From VMFP01 sp964630025 (GTDB lineage Bacteria; Patescibacteriota; Andersenbacteria; UBA10190; CAIZMI01), in the NCBI GenBank assembly GCA_964630025.1, contig CAZVRG010000005.1, positions 1-43,859 on the forward strand: DNA of 43,859 bases. Reading direction: 5' to 3'. A program made the position numbers and the translations under genes. Shown in pieces: positions 1-7,701 of the stretch; within the stretch, counting starts at the first letter, position 1, and each line of letters begins with the position of its first letter. The notes below the pieces were generated by a model, which did no database searches, was not told the origin of the DNA, and saw nothing but the letters and a program-made list of their open reading frames with translations.

Positions 1-136
1 CGTCTTTCTCGCGCTGAAGCTCGCGACGCTTTCCATCAAGCTCAAGGAGTCGGTCAACATCCACATCAACACGCTTTGCTGTTGCCGCGCGTTTCACGAT
101 GTCCGGGTGCTCGCGAATGAATGCGAGGTCAAGCAT
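1..136 (-). CDS. serS: Seryl-tRNA synthetase, N-terminal fragment (runs off the window)
   Basis: The first 45 residues of a protein whose start (MLDLAFIREHPDIVKRA) has the classic N-terminus of bacterial seryl-tRNA synthetase, which charges tRNA-Ser in the cytoplasm. What is visible is the beginning of the long antiparallel coiled-coil arm that grips the tRNA, with heptad-like leucines and charged residues (DRLLELDGKRRELQ). The catalytic domain lies outside the window. The ATG at 134-136 lies 45 bases downstream of the lysS stop, and that gap is almost entirely a heptamer repeat. It is probably the last gene of a greA-lysS-serS transcript. The identification rests on the N-terminus only. Confidence 0.85.
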   Translation of the reverse strand, partial: MLDLAFIREHPDIVKRAATAKRVDVDVDRLLELDGKRRELQREKD

Positions 137-142
137 GGGATA

Positions 143-180
143 GGGAACAGAGAACAGGGAACAGAGAACAGGGAACAGAG
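143..180. repeat. Heptamer tandem repeat, GGGAACA/GAGAACA, 5.4 copies
   Basis: Alternating heptamers GGGAACA and GAGAACA run in perfect 7-base register at 143-149, 150-156, 157-163, 164-170 and 171-177, plus a partial unit. They fill the lysS-serS gap and end at the lysS stop codon. The same heptamer in opposite orientation occurs inside secA at 19387-19421. The arrangement resembles the short tandemly repeated repetitive (STRR) sequences known from cyanobacteria. There are no spacers, so it is not a CRISPR. Confidence 0.9.
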
Positions 181-181
181 G

Positions 182-1645
182 TCATGGGGGAACACTCACG
201 GGTCGAAGTGTCGGAAAGAAGATGACATCCCGAATGCTCGGGCGGTCGGTCACCAGCATGACAAGACGATCAAACCCTATGCCCCACCCCGCCGTCGGCG
301 GTAATCCTACCTTCAGTGCCTCAATATATTCCGCATCCAGCGGATGCATGTCGGATGAGCCGCGCAATTCGGCTTGCTCGCGGAAACGACGTTCCTGCTC
401 CACGGGATCGTTTTCCTCGGTATAGGCCTTCACCAGTTCCATGCCGGCCACCAATACCTGCATACGCTGCACAAGACGCGGCTCGCGCGGATCACGCTTT
501 GCCAGCGGCTCCAACTCGACCGGTGCGCCCAGCAGGAATGCTGGTCCGGTCATGTGCTTGCGGACAGCCGCGTTGATGAGCGCGTCCATGAGATTCGGCA
601 CGTTGCGCTCGTCCGGAAGATGCACTCCAAGTTTTTCAAGCGCGCGCTCATACACCAGTGTGTCCCGGTCGGCAACAAGATCAACGTCTGTACGATCGCG
701 CACGGCATCCACCACGGATATGCGCGGCCACGGCGGCGTGAAATCGATTGCGGTTCCTTGGAACGTGAGCCGCGGGCTTCCATGCACTTCTGTGATCAGC
801 TGCGCGAAAAGCTGTTCTGTGAGCGGGAGCAGATCGTCCACCGTGGTGTACGCCGCATAGAATTCGCAGACGGTGAATTCCGGATTGTGCTGCCGATCAA
901 TGCCTTCGTTCCGGAATACCTTCCCAATTTCAAACACGCGCTCATATCCCCCAACGATCAATCGCTTCAGCGCGAGTTCGGGCGCAATGCGAAGGGTGAG
1001 TTCAAGGTCGAGCGCGCGGTGATGTGTGCGAAACGGCTGGGCGATCGCACCGCCGGGTTGTGACTGCAGGACAGGCGTTTCCACTTCGGTAAATCCCTCG
1101 CGTACGAGAAATTGACGCATGTGGTGGAGAAGCGTCGCGCGCGTATCAAACACGCGCCGTGTTTCGGTGTTGGCAAGAAGATCGACTTCCCGGTGGCGTG
1201 CGCGCTCTTCTTCGTCACGAAGGCCCGCATGCGGATCAGGTGGCGGACGAAGTGCCTTGGCAAGCAGTGTCCATGTAACGATATCGACACTCACCTCACC
1301 CGCACGCGTTTTCGTGACCGATCCGGTTGCAGAAAGGATATCTCCCGGATCGAGTACATCGAGAAGCGCGAATGCATCCTGACCCAGCGCATCGGTGCGA
1401 CAGAGCAGTTGCAGGGTTCCCGATGTGTCTTGCATATCCAGAAACCACACGCCACCGTGTTTGCGGGTTGACGTCAGTCGCCCCGCAACGGTCACGGTGG
1501 TGGTATTGCGAGCAAGCGTATCAAACGACGCGCGTATTGCCGCGGCGGTATGCGTGCGGCCGTGCCATGTGGGATATGGATCCTTCCCGGCCGTTCGCAA
1601 CTGTTCTCGGTGTGCTTCCCTGGTAGCAAGAAGATCGTGTCGCAC
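182..1645 (-). CDS. lysS: Lysyl-tRNA synthetase, class II
   Basis: Charges tRNA-Lys with lysine in the cytoplasm. An N-terminal OB-fold anticodon-binding domain (about residues 45-130) is followed by a class II catalytic core: motif 1 region (REGFTEVETPVLQSQPGGA), motif 2 (GKVFRNEGID, then HNPEFTVCEFYAAY) and C-terminal motif 3 (GIGFDRLVMLVTDRPSIRD). The length of about 490 residues is normal for the family. Start choice: the frame is open to a TTG at 1666, but the GTG at 1645 has an AGGA eight bases upstream and is preferred, giving 487 residues; the TTG start would give 494. It lies downstream of greA and upstream of serS and is probably cotranscribed with both. Its stop codon abuts a heptamer repeat. 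Confidence 0.95.
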   Translation of the reverse strand: MRHDLLATREAHREQLRTAGKDPYPTWHGRTHTAAAIRASFDTLARNTTTVTVAGRLTSTRKHGGVWFLDMQDTSGTLQLLCRTDALGQDAFALLDVLDPGDILSATGSVTKTRAGEVSVDIVTWTLLAKALRPPPDPHAGLRDEEERARHREVDLLANTETRRVFDTRATLLHHMRQFLVREGFTEVETPVLQSQPGGAIAQPFRTHHRALDLELTLRIAPELALKRLIVGGYERVFEIGKVFRNEGIDRQHNPEFTVCEFYAAYTTVDDLLPLTEQLFAQLITEVHGSPRLTFQGTAIDFTPPWPRISVVDAVRDRTDVDLVADRDTLVYERALEKLGVHLPDERNVPNLMDALINAAVRKHMTGPAFLLGAPVELEPLAKRDPREPRLVQRMQVLVAGMELVKAYTEENDPVEQERRFREQAELRGSSDMHPLDAEYIEALKVGLPPTAGWGIGFDRLVMLVTDRPSIRDVIFFPTLRPVSVPP

Positions 1646-1716
1646 GGTGGGATTCCTAACGTCCAAACGCTACCGCGTTTTCGTCATTTGGGCAACTGTA
1701 TTTTTATGCGATCTCG

Positions 1717-2187
1717 CTACGCAATCCGGACGATGTGTGCCTCTTTCACGCCACTCGGTGTGCGAATATTCGTGGTGTCGCCAACGCGTTTCCCAAGCAG
1801 CGCGGTGCCGACAGGAGATTCGTTTGAGATCTTTCCCGCAGCAGGGTCTGCTTCATTGGCGCCTACGATGGTGTACGAGGTTTCGTCGCCGTTCCAGCGG
1901 ATGGTGACGGTGTCGCCGACTGCGACGGCCGTGTGGTTTGTGACACCATTTTTCTGGATAACCTCAACGTTTTTCAACGACGCTTCTAATTCCGCAATGC
2001 GCTGCTCAACATGGCCCTGCGCCTCTTTTGCCTCAACGTACTCGGCGTTTTCCGAGAGGTCGCCCTGTTCCTTTGCGCGCTGAATAGCGTCCGCGACCTC
2101 ACGGCGCTTGACGGTCTTCAAGGCATGCAGTTCGTCTTGCAGTTTTTTCAGCCCTTCTTCAGTTATCAGCGTCTTTTTTTGGTTCAT
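1717..2187 (-). CDS. greA: Transcription elongation factor GreA
   Basis: Binds the secondary channel of RNA polymerase and stimulates cleavage of backtracked RNA, rescuing stalled complexes. The 156-residue length is typical. Residues 1-75 form the N-terminal coiled coil, with the conserved tip segment AKEQGDLSENAEY carrying the acidic residues (D, E) that reach the active site. Residues 80-156 are the FKBP-like C-terminal domain (VGDTVTIRWNGDE, then ISNESPVGTALLGKRVGD). The ATG at 2187 has no clear Shine-Dalgarno sequence. A good sigma70-type promoter lies about 50 bases upstream, so greA is probably the first gene of a greA-lysS-serS unit. Confidence 0.97.
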   Translation of the reverse strand: MNQKKTLITEEGLKKLQDELHALKTVKRREVADAIQRAKEQGDLSENAEYVEAKEAQGHVEQRIAELEASLKNVEVIQKNGVTNHTAVAVGDTVTIRWNGDETSYTIVGANEADPAAGKISNESPVGTALLGKRVGDTTNIRTPSGVKEAHIVRIA

Positions 2188-2239
2188 CTGTCAACAATAA
2201 CGGACAAGTTGTGCCCGGAACGGTCGGGTACGGGCAGGT

Positions 2240-2267
2240 ATTGTAGCCGGTAAAAAAATCGTGTCAA
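2240..2267 (-). promoter_or_regulatory. Sigma70-type promoter upstream of greA
   Basis: Read on the minus strand, TTGACA (2262-2267) and TACAAT (2240-2245) are separated by 16 bases, close to ideal -35 and -10 boxes. The expected transcription start near 2233 gives a leader of roughly 45 bases before the greA ATG. Confidence 0.75.
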
Positions 2268-2289
2268 GTTCTATACGTGGCGAGGCTAG

Positions 2290-2347
2290 AGGCCATAGGG
2301 AAAACGCGTTAGCCGTCCCTATGGCCTGTGGCCGATGGCCTACGGCC
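2290..2347. repeat. Inverted repeat plus degenerate heptamer array overlapping the PBP2 stop
   Basis: AGGCCATAGGG (2290-2300) is the exact reverse complement of CCCTATGGCCT (2317-2327). The right arm continues as four heptamers in register: CCTATGG, CCTGTGG, CCGATGG and CCTACGG (2318-2345). The TAG stop of the PBP2 gene (2340-2342) lies inside the array, so the last residues of PBP2 are repeat-encoded. A related segment (GGCCAGAGGCCATGGGAAA) sits inside a glycosyltransferase gene near 25327-25345. Confidence 0.8.
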
Positions 2348-4286
2348 CAGTCACCGTATGCGCACGTTTCCCTTGCTGCTCGGGCGCGAAGTACCATGCC
2401 AAAATTTCGCGGGCGACGGGTACCGCAAATGTGTCGCCACCACCCGCGCCTTCAAGCAACACCACGAGCGCGAGATCCGCGCTGTGCGATGGGCCAAACA
2501 CGGTCACCCACGCGTGTGTGCGGTCGGTTCCTCCCACCTGTGCCGTGCCGGTCTTTGCAGACACGACGACAGGGAGAGCGTTCAGTCCGCGGGCCGAACC
2601 ATCGGTCACGGCGGAACGCATGCCGGCCCGGACGAGGTCAATGGTGCGCGGAGACAAGACGTTCTCACTTCGTATCATGGGAGGCATACGCTCTTGGATC
2701 GATCCGTCCGGCCCCTCAATTGCGTCAATGAGACGCGGTGCCACACGTGTGCCGCCGTTCGCGATCACGGACGTGGCAACAGCGAGCTGCAGTGGCGTCA
2801 CGAGCACGTCGCCTTGCCCGATCGCCGCATGGTACGTGTCTCCGATATACCAGGGCTCCTTCTTCACTTCTTCTTTCCAGGAGGGCGATGGAAGGAATCC
2901 GCGCCCTTCCTCTGGGAGATCGATGCCCGTGTGCTCGCCAAATCCCATCTGTCGCGCCCATGTCGTGAGCTTCTCGATGCCAATACCGCTCGCATCGTCC
3001 ATGCCGCCGGCGATGGTGTAGAAGAATGTGTTTACGGATTCCGCCAGCGCTTTGACAACGTCGGTACGTCCATGCCCACCCGCCTTCCAATCCGGAAAGA
3101 ACCACTGCCCAATGCGAATACCGCCCGTGCTGTCCACCGTTGTCTGCGCAGAAATTGCTCGTTCTTCGAGTCCGGCACTTGCCACCGCGATTTTGAACGT
3201 GGAACCCGGAACGTATTGTCCTTGTGTCGCCCGATTCAGAAACGGCGAATCCGGATTGGCAAAGATGATGCGTGTTTTTGCAGGATCCGTACCGCGCGCA
3301 ATGTCGCTCTGGGGATAGGTTGGCAGACTCACGAGTGCGCGTACCGCGCCGGTATGCGGTTCCAGCGCAACCACGACGCCGCGCTTCACGCCCGCTGTCG
3401 CAAGGCCACGCGCGAGTGCGCTCATCGCGTGCTCCTGCAATTCCGCATCAAGATGGAGCCGAATATTTGCACCGGACACCGGCGGCTCGCGTCCCAGATC
3501 ATGTTGGATAATCCCCTCCGCGTTCACCTCGACACGGCGAACGCCGTGACGACCACGAAGGCGTTCCTCATATTGTCGTTCCAATCCTGTCTTTCCAACG
3601 GATTCTGTGAGCAGATAGGACGGAAACTGCTCCCGTTCCTCCGCACTGAGTTTCCCGGTGTATCCAAGCGCGTGCGCAAATGTTCCATTGCCGCGGTATT
3701 CGCGCACCGCAGTTGTTTCCACGCGGAGGCCCGGCAGTTCCGTGGCGCGCGCGTTCACCGCGAGAAATTCCTTGTGCGTCAGGTCTTCCAGCACGGGTAT
3801 TGGTGATCCCGCTCGGCGATCGAGTGCGCGAATCCGATCCTGCAGTTCCCGAGCATTTCGGTCGGGAAGTGCGTGGGTGAGCGCGGTAAAGATCGGTGCG
3901 AGATCCTCGGGAAGGAATGCGGGGTCCGCAACAAGATCGATTGCGGGAATATTTTGCACGAGCGGGGTTCCAAACCGATCAAGGAAGACACCGCGTGGCG
4001 CATACTCGCGCAAGTCGCGAATGCGGTTGCTCTCTGCCTCTTCGCGGAAGAGAGAACCAGAAGCGATTTGCAGCCGCAGGCTCTGCCCAAAAAGCACGAG
4101 GACAATTGCCGCCGCACAGATGCGTACGGTGCCCAACGTGCGTGCGCGAGAAACAGCGGATGACTCCGCAGACGTGACGGTGGACTCCGGTACGGAAAAG
4201 AGATCGCCGATGTCACCGGTCTGATGTCCGTCCGGCGCGCGTCGGGGTCTGCTCCTATATGGAGAGAAACGGGTGGGCACGGCCAT
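2340..4286 (-). CDS. mrdA: Penicillin-binding protein 2 (rod-complex transpeptidase)
   Basis: Class B penicillin-binding protein that cross-links peptidoglycan during lateral wall growth with MreBCD. A cytoplasmic N-tail of about 50 residues precedes a single membrane anchor (about 52-70). The dimerization domain follows (about 95-270, including YAPRGVFLDRFG and VGKTGLERQYE), then the transpeptidase domain with all three catalytic motifs: S362-T-F-K365 (nucleophile Ser), S417-V-N419 and K578-T-G580. The 648-residue length is normal. It starts three bases after mreD ends, as in the usual mreBCD-mrdA order. The last codons overlap a heptamer repeat. No SEDS partner (RodA) is visible in the window. 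Confidence 0.96.
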   Translation of the reverse strand: MAVPTRFSPYRSRPRRAPDGHQTGDIGDLFSVPESTVTSAESSAVSRARTLGTVRICAAAIVLVLFGQSLRLQIASGSLFREEAESNRIRDLREYAPRGVFLDRFGTPLVQNIPAIDLVADPAFLPEDLAPIFTALTHALPDRNARELQDRIRALDRRAGSPIPVLEDLTHKEFLAVNARATELPGLRVETTAVREYRGNGTFAHALGYTGKLSAEEREQFPSYLLTESVGKTGLERQYEERLRGRHGVRRVEVNAEGIIQHDLGREPPVSGANIRLHLDAELQEHAMSALARGLATAGVKRGVVVALEPHTGAVRALVSLPTYPQSDIARGTDPAKTRIIFANPDSPFLNRATQGQYVPGSTFKIAVASAGLEERAISAQTTVDSTGGIRIGQWFFPDWKAGGHGRTDVVKALAESVNTFFYTIAGGMDDASGIGIEKLTTWARQMGFGEHTGIDLPEEGRGFLPSPSWKEEVKKEPWYIGDTYHAAIGQGDVLVTPLQLAVATSVIANGGTRVAPRLIDAIEGPDGSIQERMPPMIRSENVLSPRTIDLVRAGMRSAVTDGSARGLNALPVVVSAKTGTAQVGGTDRTHAWVTVFGPSHSADLALVVLLEGAGGGDTFAVPVAREILAWYFAPEQQGKRAHTVTGP

Positions 4287-4289
4287 CCA

Positions 4290-4829
4290 TTATGCCGATG
4301 GAAGCCGCTGAATAACAATCCCCGGCGAGAAGCCGAAGGGGCGAAGATGCCGTTGGTGGAACGCAGCCATAAGGGCGCTCATGCAGCCGACGAGGATACC
4401 CGTTGAGAGTGCCGGGATTGCGATGTTTACGGCGAGAAATGCCGGCATGAGCCGTGCGGGGGGAAGCGTCCATCCGCTCACGAATCCAGAGAGTATACAG
4501 ACATACGCGATTGCCGCTCCGGCGCCAATACAGCCGTGAACAAACGCGGGGAGTTCTGGACGACGGATCACGGCGCGTGTGAGTACCGCGACAGCGATCA
4601 ATGCAATACTCAACACGCCGGCTGGCGCGCCACTCACCATCTCTCCCGCGAGCGCAGAAAGGAATGCGAGACGGAGAAGGCGATGAAGGGGCGCGTACAA
4701 TGCAACCGCAATCGCCGTCGGGAGGAGAAGCGGGATATGAACGGGCGCAGGAAGCCAGCGCGCGAACGCCGCTTCGCACGCTGCAAGCGCGAGGAAAACG
4801 ATCAGCGGGAGAAGAATGTTTCGCGTCAT
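4290..4829 (-). CDS. mreD: Rod shape-determining protein MreD-like membrane protein
   Basis: A 179-residue protein with about five hydrophobic segments (starting MTRNILLPLIVFLALAACEA) and almost no soluble part. Sequence conservation in MreD is weak, so the call leans on position: it is encoded between mreC (4-base overlap at 4826-4829) and the PBP2 gene (3-base gap), the standard mre operon order. MreD is an inner-membrane part of the elongasome that contacts MreC and PBP2. It could be another small polytopic protein, but the context makes this unlikely. Confidence 0.85.
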   Translation of the reverse strand: MTRNILLPLIVFLALAACEAAFARWLPAPVHIPLLLPTAIAVALYAPLHRLLRLAFLSALAGEMVSGAPAGVLSIALIAVAVLTRAVIRRPELPAFVHGCIGAGAAIAYVCILSGFVSGWTLPPARLMPAFLAVNIAIPALSTGILVGCMSALMAAFHQRHLRPFGFSPGIVIQRLPSA

Positions 4830-5623
4830 GGTGAACGAACGACTGCGACAAGCGTCAGGCGATGAAGATCCAGCGGCAGCTGCACGCTTGCCTCTTGGAA
4901 GATCGCATTTTCCGGCGCGCGCACCGAGGCAAGCGTCCCGAGAAAAAGATGTGGAGGGAAATACCCGTCCAATCCCGTTGTCACAAGGCGGTCGCCGACA
5001 CGGAGCGATTGCGTCCGTGGTACGCCTTCGAAAATAATGTCGAGTCCGCGCACGCCGCGTACAATGCCCTCGGCATTGGTCTCGAGATCGCGGGCGGCCA
5101 CGCGAATATTCCCGCCCGAGAGCAGTTCAACCGTTGCTGTGGAAGCCTGCACGCTGCTCACGCGCCCAACCGCAACGCCGTCAACGGCGACCACTGCGGC
5201 ATCCGCGTCGATGCCGTCCCGGGCGCCGCGATTGATGCGCAACACCGCGCTCGCCCCATCGGTGGAGATGCCGCTCACGTCGGCAACAACCACCCGCACA
5301 CCGGTGCGCGGAAGAGCCTGAAGCGCTTCACGGAGTTTTACGTTTTCCTGCTCAATGCTTGCGCTGTGCGCATGCTCGGCGCGCAGTCGCGCAATTTCTT
5401 CGTTCAATACGCGGATGTCGCGCGTTAATGCGCCCACTCGGAGAAAAGACCAGAGTGTGCCGCCGACGGCGCTGCCCGTACGCGACACGGTGCGTTCCGC
5501 TGGCCCGAATAGCATTCGCGCAATGCCGAGCGGTACCTGTAACCATCCTGCACGCAATGCAACAATGACGAGCGCCATACCAAGTACTCCAAGAAGGAAT
5601 GTTCTGGACCACGTGCGGGCCAT
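4826..5623 (-). CDS. mreC: Rod shape-determining protein MreC
   Basis: Bitopic elongasome protein linking cytoplasmic MreB with periplasmic or wall-side PBP2. An N-terminal membrane anchor (about residues 8-28) is followed by a coiled coil (about 62-100, LTRDIRVLNEEIARLRAEH) and then the beta-rich MreC domain with family features such as INRGARDGID, VDGVAVGRVSSV, ATVELLSG and GDRLVTTGLDGYFP. The 265-residue length is typical. It lies 12 bases after the mreB stop and overlaps mreD by four bases, so the cluster is probably one transcript. Confidence 0.95.
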   Translation of the reverse strand: MARTWSRTFLLGVLGMALVIVALRAGWLQVPLGIARMLFGPAERTVSRTGSAVGGTLWSFLRVGALTRDIRVLNEEIARLRAEHAHSASIEQENVKLREALQALPRTGVRVVVADVSGISTDGASAVLRINRGARDGIDADAAVVAVDGVAVGRVSSVQASTATVELLSGGNIRVAARDLETNAEGIVRGVRGLDIIFEGVPRTQSLRVGDRLVTTGLDGYFPPHLFLGTLASVRAPENAIFQEASVQLPLDLHRLTLVAVVRSP

Positions 5624-5635
5624 GGCGCCGAATAG

Positions 5636-6688
5636 TTAGCGCGCGATGCCCGGAGCCGGTGCGGGAACGAGAACCTCTTGCAGCGCCTCGATATCTTCCA
5701 GCACGATACCGCACCCGCGTACGACTGCCGTGAGCGGATCGTCGGAGACTTTTACCGGCACTTGCGTCACGGATCCGACAAGTTGATCAAGCCCGCGGAG
5801 AAGCGCACCGCCGCCGGACAGAATAATGCCGCGTTCCATAATATCCGCGAGAAGCTCCGGTGGTGTTTCCTCCACGGTGGTTTTGACATGGTTCACAATA
5901 ATTTTTGTGCTCCGGGAAAGCGCCTGCCGAATCTGCGCGTCGTTCACCATAACTTCCTTTGGAAGACCGGTGACGAGGTCGCGGCCGCGCATGGGCATTT
6001 CTAATGGGTCAGCCAATTCCCAGGCGCTGCCGATGGTGATTTTGATTTCCTCCGCGGTGCGCTCGCCAAGGAGCAGGTTAAACTCATCGCGTGCGAAGCG
6101 AATGATGTCTTCGTTCAATTCATCGCCGGCAATACGGATGCTCCGGCTCACAACGACGCCACCTAGCGAAATCACTGCGACTTCCGTTGTTCCTCCGCCG
6201 ATGTCGACAATAAGGTTCCCCGCGGCGTCCTGCACCGGAAGGCGCGACCCGATTGCGGCCGCCATTGGTTCTTCGATAAGGAATACCTGACGAGCGCCTG
6301 CGCGCATCGCGGCGTCTTCCACCGCGCGGCGCTCCACTTCCGTGACGCCGGAGGGAATGCCAATAACCACACGCGGACGCGCGAAGAGGGCGACGGAATG
6401 CTCGTGCGCGCGCTCAATGAAATACCGGAGCATCTGCTCGGTGACTTCAAAGTCCGAGATGACCCCGTCCCGCAAGGGCCGGGTGGCGACAATGTGCGCA
6501 GGCGTCTTTCCCACCATGCGGCGCGCATCGGAACCGATGGCAAGCACCTGCTTCGTTTTGATGTTGAGGGCGACGACCGAAGGCTCATTAATGACAATAC
6601 CCTTCCCTCGCTGATACACGAGGGTATTTGCCGTCCCAAGATCAATGCCGAGATCCTGGGAGAAGACGCCAAAAAACCGATTGAGCAC
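5636..6688 (-). CDS. mreB: Cell-shape actin homologue MreB (canonical copy)
   Basis: Forms membrane-bound filaments that orient wall synthesis. Actin-fold nucleotide motifs are intact: phosphate-1 GIDLGTANTLVY near residue 14, the catalytic region LIEEPMAAAIG, phosphate-2 VDIGGGTTEVAV and the adenosine motif LSGGGALLRGL. The frame is open further upstream, but the usual MreB N-terminus (VLNRFFGVFSQDLGIDLG) starts at a GTG at 6688, giving 350 residues, the family length. A possible -10 box (TACACT, 6695-6700 on the minus strand) lies only six bases before this GTG, which would imply a nearly leaderless message; that is tentative. It is the first gene of mreB-mreC-mreD-mrdA. Compare the degenerate second MreB at 26014-27024. 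Confidence 0.97.
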   Translation of the reverse strand: MLNRFFGVFSQDLGIDLGTANTLVYQRGKGIVINEPSVVALNIKTKQVLAIGSDARRMVGKTPAHIVATRPLRDGVISDFEVTEQMLRYFIERAHEHSVALFARPRVVIGIPSGVTEVERRAVEDAAMRAGARQVFLIEEPMAAAIGSRLPVQDAAGNLIVDIGGGTTEVAVISLGGVVVSRSIRIAGDELNEDIIRFARDEFNLLLGERTAEEIKITIGSAWELADPLEMPMRGRDLVTGLPKEVMVNDAQIRQALSRSTKIIVNHVKTTVEETPPELLADIMERGIILSGGGALLRGLDQLVGSVTQVPVKVSDDPLTAVVRGCGIVLEDIEALQEVLVPAPAPGIAR

Positions 6689-6733
6689 GCACGTAGTGTA
6701 CCGGAAGCCCTCCCGCTGTGCTAGCCCAAGCAG

Positions 6734-6763
6734 AAAAAAGCGGAGAGTGCAGCGACTCTCCGC
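6734..6763 (-). terminator. Rho-independent terminator
   Basis: On the minus strand a perfect 9-bp stem (GCGGAGAGT/ACTCTCCGC, loop of six) is followed by six T. It lies directly after the TIGR02996 gene and before mreB, so it separates that gene from the mre operon. Confidence 0.92.
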
Positions 6764-6776
6764 GGTCATATCTGTG

Positions 6777-7619
6777 CTACTGCCACACATCACGAGTTTT
6801 CCCCGGACGTCCGCGCCTTCCTCTTTTCATTCTCCCACATTCTCTGCGTCGTACGAGGAAGGTCTCTCCGTATCTCCACGCAGCGAAGTCGCCTCCCTGG
6901 CCATTGGTATATATGGAAATGCCCTTGGACCGCGCCGATCGTCGGAGGTTCGCGACGCACGCTTTTGTGAGCATATTCCCCGACAATTCAAGGGACGAGA
7001 GGTTCGAGAAGAGTGGGGATCTCATCAGTTCCCGTACTGCCGCATCCGTGATTCTGGCGACGTTGAGATGAAGTGCGCGCAGGCTTGGCAACGGCGAGCT
7101 TGCCAGCGATCGCACGCCGAGCACTCCAACTGGGTTGTTGTCGAGAATCAGCGTATGGACGCGCTGCATCCATTCGACTTCCAGGAAGGTATGCAGGGCA
7201 TGCATCCGATCGACATTGCGTACCAAAACACGGGGATGCGCAATGTGTCGGAGAAGCGGCTCAACCAATAACGCATTTGGGACGCCTCTATGCGCGATTA
7301 CTTCAAGATCCACCTCAACTCCCGCAATAAAACCCCGATGGAAGACGGGATTCACGGAATCGAGAAACTTGTCAGCGGGTCCAAGATCCTCTTTCCGCCA
7401 GTCGTTTCCGTAGCGGTTCACGAGCCACAGGTCGCGCTCCGTAAGGTGCGAGGGAACTTCGTCCAGCGGCCGGTACCGTGCGAGCGCGCACTGGACGCGG
7501 ATGAACTCGGCGCGGGGATTTCCCTGCTCTTCCAACCAATCGGCATACACGAGACGCGGTCCGTCACCGTCTGGCTGTTCCTTGATCGTGGCAAGGAACG
7601 CCTTTCGATCGAGGGTCAT
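6777..7619 (-). CDS. TIGR02996-domain protein with leucine-rich-repeat-like region
   Basis: Residues 5-45 match the repeat-companion domain TIGR02996 (KAFLATIKEQPDGDGPRLVY, then ADWLEEQGNPRAEFIRVQ), a module I know mainly from Planctomycetes and Myxobacteria. Residues 154-228 look like three short leucine-rich repeats (VHTLILDNNPVG, LRALHLNVARITD, LSSLELSGNMLT). The C-terminus is strongly basic. The function is unknown, but LRR regions usually bind proteins. The ATG at 7619 has a strong GAGGAG Shine-Dalgarno sequence. The gene has its own promoter (7667-7695) and terminator (6734-6763), so it is a free-standing unit between proS and mreB. This fits acquisition by transfer, which is inference. 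Confidence 0.85.
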   Translation of the reverse strand: MTLDRKAFLATIKEQPDGDGPRLVYADWLEEQGNPRAEFIRVQCALARYRPLDEVPSHLTERDLWLVNRYGNDWRKEDLGPADKFLDSVNPVFHRGFIAGVEVDLEVIAHRGVPNALLVEPLLRHIAHPRVLVRNVDRMHALHTFLEVEWMQRVHTLILDNNPVGVLGVRSLASSPLPSLRALHLNVARITDAAVRELMRSPLFSNLSSLELSGNMLTKACVANLRRSARSKGISIYTNGQGGDFAAWRYGETFLVRRRECGRMKRGRRGRPGKTRDVWQ

Positions 7620-7666
7620 ACGCTCCTCGCTTTGTTGTGAGTGAAATGAACACGAAAACCAGTGCC

Positions 7667-7695
7667 ATAATAGCGCTCGTCTCCAGCGATGTCAA
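7667..7695 (-). promoter_or_regulatory. Strong sigma70-type promoter of the TIGR02996 gene
   Basis: On the minus strand TTGACA (7690-7695), a 17-base spacer and TATTAT (7667-7672) form a near-consensus promoter. The predicted start near 7660 gives a leader of about 40 bases to the ATG at 7619. The -35 box begins just seven bases from the proS stop. Confidence 0.85.
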
Positions 7696-7701
7696 GATGT
7701 C

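Noticed and set aside
143..180. CRISPR array
   Set aside because: Units are contiguous 7-mers without spacers, and no cas gene is present.
2328..3806. Long plus-strand open frame (492 codons) opposite PBP2
   Set aside because: It is the antisense shadow of a GC-rich gene with intact PBP2 motifs; its translation is Arg/Cys/His-rich and matches nothing.
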